Below are positions 1-5,028 of a DNA stretch of 5,028 nucleotides, piece after piece. The DNA is from Bifidobacterium breve (GTDB taxonomy: Bacteria > Actinomycetota > Actinomycetes > Mycobacteriales > Mycobacteriaceae): positions 1-5,028 of the forward strand of contig CAMCWJ010000225.1 in NCBI GenBank assembly GCA_945882475.1, in the 5' to 3' direction. The position numbers and the translations under genes are program-made. A model generated the notes under the pieces. That model was not told the origin of the DNA. It searched no databases and saw only the letters and a list, made by a program, of their open reading frames with translations. Numbering within the stretch: the first letter of the stretch is position 1; each line of letters begins with the position of its first letter.

Positions 1-33
1 GCAGCCGCGCTGCGCACGCAGCTGGAGCGTTGA
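1..33 (+). CDS. C-terminal end of an unidentified upstream gene (partial)
   Basis: Reading from base 1, ten codons (AAALRTQLER) end at a TGA at 31-33. The tail is alanine-rich and then charged, which suits the last helix of an ordinary soluble protein, but it is too short to assign to a family. The reason for calling it a gene end is the arrangement: the stop lies among the possible TTG starts of the MFS gene, and a GGAG ribosome-binding sequence sits inside these last codons, as expected for two coupled genes of one operon. The frame of the MFS gene is also open to base 1, so an alternative is that the MFS gene starts further upstream and this stop is incidental. The product is unknown. Confidence 0.45.
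   Translation, partial: AAALRTQLER
24..27 (+). promoter_or_regulatory. Ribosome-binding site for the MFS gene
   Basis: GGAG lies eight bases before the TTG at 36-38 and only two bases before the TTG at 30-32. Normal Shine-Dalgarno spacing is about 5-9 bases, so this site favours 36 as the start. It lies inside the last codons of the upstream gene, which suggests translational coupling. Confidence 0.45.
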
Positions 34-35
34 GG

Positions 36-1289
36 TTGCGCGGCTCGGGGTACGAACTGTTCGCGCAGCGGCAGTTCCGGGACCTTTGGGGCGCGAACCT
101 CATCTTCAACCTCTGCCTGGTGATGCTGATGCTCGGCGTCTCCTGGACCATGACGTCGCTGACCGACAGTCCCCTACTGGTCAGCATGGTGCAGACGGTG
201 ATGAGTCTGCCTTTCATCATCTTCAGCATTCCGGTCGGCATCGCTTCGGATGCACTGGGTCACCGAACGCTGCTGCTCGCCGCACAGGTCTGGATGCTTG
301 CGGTGACCGGGCTGATGGGTGTCATCGCGCTGTACGGCGGTCTGGAATTCACTCCGCTGCTGCTGCTGTCGACGATGTTTCTGTTCGGGGTCGGGGTCGT
401 GGTCCAGCAGGCGGCCTGGAAGCCGTTCCTGCAGGACATGGTCGCGAAAGACAATCTCATTGCGGCCATTTCGTTCAACTCTCTGAGCAGCGACCTCGGC
501 CGCGCCGCGGGTCCCGTCCTGGGTGGTTACCTGATGGGGTACTTCGGAACCGCGGTCGTCCTGTTCACCAGCGCGGTGTCGCAACTAGTCATGATCCTGA
601 CGCTGAAGACCGTGCCGAAGCTCGGCGTTCCCGTCGGCGGTGCCGACTCCGACTCCGACGACGGCTGCGCCGTCACCCCGACCCAGTCGCTGCGGGAAGG
701 TTGGGCATATCTGCGGCGGTCGCCTCAGCTCCACGGACCGATGATCCGGTGCGCGCTACTGATGGCCCCCTGCGGTGGCGTGCTGGGACTCCTGCCCTTG
801 GAAGCCAAGGAGAACATCCAGACCGGCCCGATCGGTTACGGCGGGTTGTTGGCCGCACTGGGCATCGGGACGGCCGCCGGGGGAGCGTTGATGCCGATTC
901 TGCGGCGCCGCTTCCGGTTTGGCGCACTGTCGACCGTCCCGGTCGCCGTCTTCTCCCTGGCGGTGATCGGCATCAGCCAGTGGGACAGCATGCTGTTCGA
1001 CGCGACGTTTCTGCTGTTCCTCGGGCTCTCATGGAGCATGGTGAGCATCACCAATCAGTTTGCGGTCCAGATCGCCACGCCCGAACCCCTGCGTGGATTG
1101 ATGACCTCGTTCTACGCGCTCGTGCTTCAAGGGTCCATGGCACTGGGAAGTTTCGGCTTCGGACTCATCGCCCATCAGACCGGGGTAAGCAGAAGCATCC
1201 TGCTCGCCGGGCTTGTCGCGATCACCGGTCTGCTCCTGGTCCGCCGATATCCGATGAGCGAGACCGTTGCGGCCGGGTCAGCCGCCTGA
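36..1289 (+). CDS. MFS transporter, MFS_3 (EntS-like) exporter family
   Basis: This is a 417-residue inner-membrane protein predicted to move a small molecule across the membrane by proton antiport, most likely as an exporter; the substrate cannot be read from sequence. About twelve hydrophobic segments are visible, six on each side of a hydrophilic loop at about residues 192-232 that carries an acidic run (DSDSDD, 204-209). The first half has the MFS motif A (GIASDALGHR, about 68-77) after TM2. It also has the MFS_3 hallmark: AWKPFLQDMV, then NSLSSDLGRAAGPVLGG around 148-164 in TM5. This family includes the enterobactin exporter EntS and many actinobacterial drug or siderophore exporters. 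Length is normal and the gene looks intact. The start at 36 was chosen for its GGAG spacing; TTG at 30 would add two residues and give a TTGA overlap with the upstream stop. Its end overlaps the convergent ABC-F gene by 12 bases. Family assignment is firm; substrate and operon role are unknown. Confidence 0.9.
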   Translation: MRGSGYELFAQRQFRDLWGANLIFNLCLVMLMLGVSWTMTSLTDSPLLVSMVQTVMSLPFIIFSIPVGIASDALGHRTLLLAAQVWMLAVTGLMGVIALYGGLEFTPLLLLSTMFLFGVGVVVQQAAWKPFLQDMVAKDNLIAAISFNSLSSDLGRAAGPVLGGYLMGYFGTAVVLFTSAVSQLVMILTLKTVPKLGVPVGGADSDSDDGCAVTPTQSLREGWAYLRRSPQLHGPMIRCALLMAPCGGVLGLLPLEAKENIQTGPIGYGGLLAALGIGTAAGGALMPILRRRFRFGALSTVPVAVFSLAVIGISQWDSMLFDATFLLFLGLSWSMVSITNQFAVQIATPEPLRGLMTSFYALVLQGSMALGSFGFGLIAHQTGVSRSILLAGLVAITGLLLVRRYPMSETVAAGSAA

Positions 1290-3086
1290 TTCGGCCAGCT
1301 CGGACAACTCCATCCACCGGTTCTCCTTGGTGGTCAGTTCGGCTTCCAGATCACGCAGTTCGGACGACAGCGTGCTGATTCCCACGTGATCGGATTGGTC
1401 ATGCTCGGCGAGTTGGACATGCTTGGCATTAATGCGCTCGGACAGCTTGGCCAGGGCGCGATCGAGTGCCATGATCTCCTTCTGCGCGTTGCGCAACTCG
1501 GCGCCGGCCAGCCCGGCCGAGGGGGCCTGCCCCGCGGTGCGAACCGGTTGTTCGGTCCGGTGCGCGGCCAGGCGCAGATACTCGTCGATGCCGCCGGGCA
1601 GGTGCCGCAACCGGCCGTCGAGGATCGCGTACTGCTGATCGGTGACCCGCTCCAGCAGGTACCGGTCGTGGGACACCACGATCAGCGTCCCGGGCCAGGA
1701 ATCCAGCAGATCCTCGGTCTCGGAGAGCATCTCGATATCGACGTCGTTGGTGGGTTCGTCGAGCACCAGCACGTTGGGTTCGGCGAGCAGGGTCAGCATC
1801 AGCTGCAGCCGCCGCCGCTGGCCGCCGGAGAGCTCGCCCACCCGTGCCGACAGGTGTTCGCGGCGAAAGCCCAGGCGCTCTAGCAACTGTGCCGGGGTGA
1901 GCTCCTTGCCTTCGACGATGTAGCCGGCCTTCAGTCGGCCGATCACCTCGCGCACCATGTCACCGGCAATCTCGGCCAGTTCGCCGGCCTGCTGATCCAG
2001 CATCGCCAGTCGCACCGTCTTGCCCCGTTTGACCCGACCGCTGTCCGGTGTGACGGTGCCGGCGATCAGGCCCAGCAGCGTCGACTTTCCCGCGCCGTTG
2101 GCGCCGACGATTCCGGTGCGCTCGCCGGGGGCGATCCGCCACTCGACATTGCGTAGCACCGGACGGTCGGCCCCATTGACGCCCGGGTAGGACACCGACA
2201 CGTCCAGCAGGTCGATGACGTCCTTGCCGAGCCGGGCGGTCGCCAGTCGGGCCAACTCCAGGCCGTTGCGCATTGGCGGTACGTCGGCGATCAACTGGTT
2301 GGCGGCATCGATGCGGAACTTCGGCTTGGAGGTCCGCGCCGGCGGGCCGCGCCGCAGCCAGGCCAGTTCCTTGCGCATCAGGTTCTGCCGCTTGGCCTCC
2401 ACGGCGGCGGCCTGGCGGTCGCGCTCCACCCGCGCCAGCACATAGGCGGCGTACCCGCCCTCGAACGGCTCGACGATGCTCCCGCTCGCGCCGCCGTGCA
2501 CCTCCCAGGTGGTGGTGGCGACCTCGTCGAGGAACCAGCGGTCGTGGGTGACCACCAGCAGCCCGCCGGCGTTGCGGGCCCATCGGGTCCGCAGATGCTC
2601 GGCCAGCCAGGTGATGCCCTCGATGTCGAGGTGGTTGGTCGGCTCGTCGAGGGCAATCACGTCCCAGTCGCCCATCAGCAGCGCCGCGAGCTGAACCCGG
2701 CGGCGCTGACCGCCGGACAGCGCGCCCGCCGGCGCCTGCCAGTCGAGGTCGGCGACCAACCCCCCGACTACGTCGCGGATCCGCGGGTCACCGGCCCACT
2801 CGTGTTCGGGCCGGTCGCCCACCAGTGCCGCAGCGACGGTGCGCTGCGGGTCGAGGGTATCGGCCTGGTCGAGTGCGGCCACCCGCAATCCGCCCCGGCG
2901 GGTCACCCGTCCGGAGTCCGGGGTGATCCGGCCCACGAGCAGGCCCAGCAGGCTGGACTTCCCCTCGCCGTTGCGGCCGACGACACCGATCCGGTCGCCC
3001 TCGTTGACCCCGAGGGTCACCGCATCGAAAACCACCTGCGTCGGATACTCCAGATGCAGTGCTTCGGCGCCGAGCAGGTGTGCCAC
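1278..3086 (-). CDS. ABC-F family ATPase, Uup-like (ribosome-associated)
   Basis: This 602-residue cytosolic protein has two ATP-binding cassettes and no membrane segment, so it is an ABC-F translation or ribosome factor and not a transporter, although older annotations call such genes macrolide-transport proteins. Cassette 1 has Walker A GRNGEGKS (37-44), signature LSGGQ (123-127), Walker B ending in DEP with catalytic Glu148, and H-loop His181. Cassette 2 has GANGAGKS (328-335), LSGGQ (419-423), Glu444 and His473. The linker is short and basic, with ELAWLRRGPPARTSKPK (240-256), and cassette 2 has DEPTNDVDIE; both are Uup-like. A charged helical tail (about 526-598) looks like the Uup C-terminal coiled coil. 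No EttA-type arm insert is seen. The GTG at 3084-3086 was chosen because the cassette begins just after it and the longer open frame runs antisense into the divergent gene. The length and N-terminus resemble M. tuberculosis Rv1668c plus Rv1667c, annotated there as two parts of one gene; this is from memory. The exact ribosomal role is unproven. Confidence 0.9.
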   Translation of the reverse strand: MAHLLGAEALHLEYPTQVVFDAVTLGVNEGDRIGVVGRNGEGKSSLLGLLVGRITPDSGRVTRRGGLRVAALDQADTLDPQRTVAAALVGDRPEHEWAGDPRIRDVVGGLVADLDWQAPAGALSGGQRRRVQLAALLMGDWDVIALDEPTNHLDIEGITWLAEHLRTRWARNAGGLLVVTHDRWFLDEVATTTWEVHGGASGSIVEPFEGGYAAYVLARVERDRQAAAVEAKRQNLMRKELAWLRRGPPARTSKPKFRIDAANQLIADVPPMRNGLELARLATARLGKDVIDLLDVSVSYPGVNGADRPVLRNVEWRIAPGERTGIVGANGAGKSTLLGLIAGTVTPDSGRVKRGKTVRLAMLDQQAGELAEIAGDMVREVIGRLKAGYIVEGKELTPAQLLERLGFRREHLSARVGELSGGQRRRLQLMLTLLAEPNVLVLDEPTNDVDIEMLSETEDLLDSWPGTLIVVSHDRYLLERVTDQQYAILDGRLRHLPGGIDEYLRLAAHRTEQPVRTAGQAPSAGLAGAELRNAQKEIMALDRALAKLSERINAKHVQLAEHDQSDHVGISTLSSELRDLEAELTTKENRWMELSELAESGG

Positions 3087-3093
3087 CGCGAGA

Positions 3094-3099
3094 ACGATA
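3094..3099 (-). promoter_or_regulatory. Candidate -10 element for a leaderless ABC-F transcript
   Basis: On the - strand this reads TATCGT, matching the mycobacterial SigA -10 consensus TANNNT. Seven bases separate it from the GTG start of the ABC-F gene, so transcription could begin at or next to the G of the start codon. No Shine-Dalgarno sequence is seen before that GTG, and there is no good -35 at the usual distance. Both are common in mycobacterial leaderless promoters. A six-base match in DNA this size could be chance; the placement is what makes it credible. Confidence 0.45.
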
Positions 3100-3145
3100 G
3101 TGCCGCGCGGGCACCTTCTGCGCCGGGCCGGGCCCCGGTCGGGCA

Positions 3146-3169
3146 GACCGGTGAAGGCCTCCTTCGGTC
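3146..3169. repeat. Imperfect inverted repeat / bulged stem-loop in the divergent region
   Basis: GACC (3146-3149) pairs with GGTC (3166-3169), and GAAGG (3153-3157) pairs with CCTTC (3161-3165). A three-base bulge (GGT) lies on one side and the loop is CCT. The result is nine base pairs. It could be an operator for a dimeric repressor, or a hairpin in the leader of the lipase/synthetase mRNA if transcription starts upstream of it. It has no U-tract, so it is not a typical intrinsic terminator. In GC-rich DNA such repeats also arise by chance. Confidence 0.4.
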
Positions 3170-3228
3170 GGATCGCGGTGTGCCATGATGAGCGGGCTGG
3201 CGGGGACTGCGCAGCAGGACGTTTCGGC

Positions 3229-3234
3229 AGGGAG
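3229..3234 (+). promoter_or_regulatory. Ribosome-binding site of the lipase/synthetase gene
   Basis: AGGGAG ends two bases before the ATG at 3237-3239. The match to the 16S rRNA tail is good but the spacing is short; the AGGG part has a four-base gap. No ATG, GTG or TTG lies in frame between this ATG and the upstream stop at 3189-3191, so the start stands despite the tight spacing. Confidence 0.55.
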
Positions 3235-3236
3235 CA

Positions 3237-5028
3237 ATGGCGGATCTGAATCTCTTCTCGGCACTCACCAAGCCGCTGGAACGCCTGGTGGCCACGGCAC
3301 AAAACGGCTACGAGGTTGCCCGCCTGGGCGGACTTGAGACCGGTTCGAAGCCCTCGCCATTCCAGATCGTCGAGAGCACGCCCATGTACAAGCTCCGGCG
3401 CTACCTGCCGCCGGACAACCGTCCCGGCGCCACCCCGGCCGGACCGCCGGTGCTGATGGTGCACCCGATGATGATGTCGGCGGACATGTGGGACGTCAGC
3501 CGTGAGGACGGCGCGGTGGGCATTCTGCACGCGGCCGGCCTTGACACGTGGGTGATCGACTACGGATCGCCGGACGAGGTCGAGGGCGGTATGGAGCGCA
3601 CCCTGACCGACCACATCGTGGCATTGAGTCAGGCCATCGACACCGTCAAGGACACCACCGGCAAGAGCGTGCACCTGGCCGGCTACTCCCAGGGCGGCAT
3701 GTTCAGCTACCAGACCGCCGCCTATCGCCGCTCCAAGGACATCGCCAGCGTGGTGGCGTTCGGCTCGCCGGTGGACACCCTGGCCGCATTGCCGATGGGC
3801 ATCCCAGCCAATATGGGCGTGGTCGCCGCGGAGTTCCTGGCCGACCATGTGTTCAACCGTGTCGACATTCCAGGTTGGCTGGCGCGCACCGGCTTTCAGA
3901 TGCTCGACCCGCTCAAGACCGTCAAGGGCCGCCTCGAATTCCTGCTGCAGTTGCACGACCGCGAGTCGCTGCTCCCGCGCGAGGATCAGCGCCGCTTCCT
4001 GGACAGCGACGGCTGGATCGCCTGGTCCGGGCCGGCGGTCTCAGAACTGCTGCGCCAGTTCGTCACGCACAACCGCATGATGACCGGCGGCTTCGCGATC
4101 AACGGGCAGCTGGTGACGTTGAGCGACATCACCTGCCCGGTGCTGGCGTTCGTCGGCGAGGTCGACGACATCGGCCAGCCCGCGTCGGTGCGCGGCATCA
4201 AGCGGGCCGCGCCCAAGGCCGAGGTGTACGAGGTGATGATCCGGGCCGGGCACTTCGGTCTGGTGGTCGGTTCCAAGGCCGCCACCCTCACCTGGCCCAC
4301 GGTGGCCGGCTGGGTTCGGTGGCTGTCCGGTCAGGACCCGCGCCCGTCGAACGTCGACCCTATGCCCGACGCCCCGGCCGCCCCGGATGCATCCGGCGTC
4401 GCGATGAGTTCGCGGGTCATGCACGGGGTCGCCGAGGCATCCGAACTCGCGGTGTCGCTGGCCCGCGGCGCCGCCGAGGCCGTCAACAGTGCCAACAAGT
4501 CGGTACGCACGCTGGCGGTGGAGACCGTGCGCACGCTGCCGCGCCTGGTCCGCCTCGGCCAGGTCAACGATCACACCCGAATCTCGTTGGGCCGCATCAT
4601 CTCCGAGCAGGCCGACGCCGCGCCGGATGGTGAATTCCTGCTCTTCGAAGGACGCGTCCACACCTACCGGGCAGTCGATCAGCGCATCAACAACGTGGTG
4701 CGCGGCCTGATTAAGGTGGGCGTGCGGCAGGGCACCCGGGTCGGCGTGCTGATGGACACCCGGCCCAGTGCCCTGGTCGCGATCGCCGCGCTGTCGCGAC
4801 TCGGTGCCGTGGCGGTGCTGATACCGCCGGACGCCGACCTCGCCGCCGCGGTCCGGCTGGGCGGGATCACCGACGTGATCACCGACCCCGCGAATCTGAC
4901 GACGGCGAGCAGGATGGGGCTGCAGACCCTGGTCCTCGGCGGCGGCGACAGCCGGACGCTGAAGATCCCGGCCGGTCGCGACGACGTCATCGACATGGAG
5001 CAGATCGACCCTGACGCGGTGGACGTGC
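3237..5028 (+). CDS. Bifunctional lipase / long-chain acyl-CoA synthetase, Rv1683-like (3' end outside window)
   Basis: The frame is open from the ATG to the window edge: 597 full codons of a protein that is about 1,000 residues in M. tuberculosis (Rv1683, recalled as 999). Domain 1 (about 40-362) is an alpha/beta hydrolase related to PHA synthases. It shows a His-Pro strand end (76-77, HPMMM), the nucleophile elbow GYSQGG with Ser151, acid Asp310 (GEVDDIGQP) and His339 (GHFGLVVG). Residues 364-387 form a Pro/Asp/Ala-rich linker, and 390-448 a probable helical segment rich in Ala, Val, Leu and Arg. Domain 2 begins near 449 (RISLGRIISEQA) and is the N-terminal part of an AMP-forming ligase; the ATP-binding, adenylate and C-terminal motifs lie beyond the window. 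The predicted role is cleavage of acylglycerols and activation of the freed fatty acid to acyl-CoA. The M. bovis BCG homologue (BCG1721) is reported, from memory, as lipid-droplet bound with both activities. No signal peptide or TM helix is seen. Homology is firm; activity here is inferred. Confidence 0.93.
   Translation, partial: MADLNLFSALTKPLERLVATAQNGYEVARLGGLETGSKPSPFQIVESTPMYKLRRYLPPDNRPGATPAGPPVLMVHPMMMSADMWDVSREDGAVGILHAAGLDTWVIDYGSPDEVEGGMERTLTDHIVALSQAIDTVKDTTGKSVHLAGYSQGGMFSYQTAAYRRSKDIASVVAFGSPVDTLAALPMGIPANMGVVAAEFLADHVFNRVDIPGWLARTGFQMLDPLKTVKGRLEFLLQLHDRESLLPREDQRRFLDSDGWIAWSGPAVSELLRQFVTHNRMMTGGFAINGQLVTLSDITCPVLAFVGEVDDIGQPASVRGIKRAAPKAEVYEVMIRAGHFGLVVGSKAATLTWPTVAGWVRWLSGQDPRPSNVDPMPDAPAAPDASGVAMSSRVMHGVAEASELAVSLARGAAEAVNSANKSVRTLAVETVRTLPRLVRLGQVNDHTRISLGRIISEQADAAPDGEFLLFEGRVHTYRAVDQRINNVVRGLIKVGVRQGTRVGVLMDTRPSALVAIAALSRLGAVAVLIPPDADLAAAVRLGGITDVITDPANLTTASRMGLQTLVLGGGDSRTLKIPAGRDDVIDMEQIDPDAVDV

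Larger units (their letters stand above)
3087..3236. promoter_or_regulatory. Divergent control region between the ABC-F and lipase/synthetase genes
   Basis: These 150 bases separate two divergent starts and must hold the promoters of both genes unless one is transcribed from further away. On the - strand a TANNNT element is placed for leaderless transcription of the ABC-F gene. On the + strand no convincing -35/-10 pair is visible; CATGAT at 3184-3189 is a weak -10 candidate. The middle is very GC-rich and holds a short CCGGG-C-CCCGG dyad at 3128-3138 and a bulged inverted repeat at 3146-3169. In the lipase frame a stop at 3189-3191 shows that its protein cannot begin further upstream. Confidence 0.6.

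Noticed and set aside
30..1289. TTG at 30-32 as the MFS start
   Set aside because: It is possible and gives a TTGA overlap with the upstream stop, but GGAG is only two bases away. The TTG at 36 has normal spacing. The difference is two residues.
86..1378. A 430-codon + strand frame overlapping the MFS gene
   Set aside because: It is Arg-rich with no hydrophobic segments or motifs, whereas the other frame encodes twelve membrane segments and MFS motif A.
1278..3086. ABC-F gene as an antibiotic exporter or a dedicated ribosome-protection resistance gene
   Set aside because: There are no membrane segments or partner permease. The linker is short and Uup-like, unlike the extended linkers of Msr/Vga/VmlR-type resistance factors.
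3128..3138. CCGGG-C-CCCGG as a terminator hairpin
   Set aside because: The one-base spacer is too short for an RNA loop with full arms, and no U-tract follows. It is at most a small DNA dyad in GC-rich sequence.
3185..3337. A 50-codon upstream ORF (ATG at 3185) overlapping the start of the lipase/synthetase gene in another frame
   Set aside because: No clear ribosome-binding site is seen, and it mostly shadows the main gene. It would matter only if ribosome profiling showed initiation there.
1278..3956. An 892-residue reading of the ABC-F frame extending back to 3956 on the - strand
   Set aside because: The extra 290 residues lie antisense to the lipase/synthetase gene, are rich in Arg/His/Gly and show no domain. 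The conserved cassette begins just after the GTG at 3086.
3548..4633. A 361-codon + strand frame inside the lipase/synthetase gene
   Set aside because: It is an Arg/Gly/Pro-rich shadow of a high-GC gene. The frame from 3237 has a recognisable catalytic triad and family match over the same DNA.
3237..5028. The hydrolase domain as a PHA synthase
   Set aside because: The nucleophile elbow has serine in place of the required cysteine, and the domain is fused to an acyl-CoA ligase.
1..5028. CRISPR arrays, tRNA/rRNA genes, insertion sequences, phage genes or attachment sites
   Set aside because: No regularly spaced repeats, RNA gene signatures, transposase motifs or terminal inverted repeats were seen on either strand.

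Overview
The window is high-GC DNA with GTG/TTG starts and three actinobacterial-style genes, and it almost certainly comes from a Mycobacterium or close relative (Mycolicibacterium or similar). The strongest reason is the rightmost gene: it reads, from memory, as a close homologue of M. tuberculosis Rv1683, a protein that joins an alpha/beta-hydrolase (lipase) domain to a fatty-acyl-CoA synthetase domain.

Layout from left to right. Positions 1-33 hold the last ten codons of an unidentified upstream gene on the + strand. A 12-TM major facilitator exporter of the MFS_3 type follows immediately (36-1289, +), probably translationally coupled to that gene. It meets the next gene tail to tail with a 12-base overlap of coding sequence. 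That gene (1278-3086, -) encodes a 602-residue ABC-F ATPase of the Uup type, with two complete ATP-binding cassettes and a C-terminal coiled coil. Such proteins act on ribosomes and are not transporters. A 150-base intergenic region (3087-3236) separates it from the divergent lipase/acyl-CoA synthetase gene (3237 to the window edge, +, 3' end missing). This gene is open from its ATG to the edge: 597 codons, covering the whole hydrolase domain, a Pro/Ala-rich and helical linker, and about 150 residues of the AMP-forming ligase domain.

How the genes may work together. The lipase/synthetase couples two reactions in storage-lipid turnover: release of fatty acids from acylglycerols and their activation to acyl-CoA. 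The divergent ABC-F gene shares the 150-base control region with it. That gene probably has a leaderless transcript, with a TANNNT -10 element seven bases before its GTG. The region also holds an imperfect inverted repeat. The MFS exporter and its upstream partner look like a separate transcription unit, and their sampled base composition appears lower in GC. There are no tRNA, rRNA, CRISPR, insertion-sequence or phage features. I see no clearly new multi-gene system; the most interesting items are the fused lipid enzyme and the small divergent control region.
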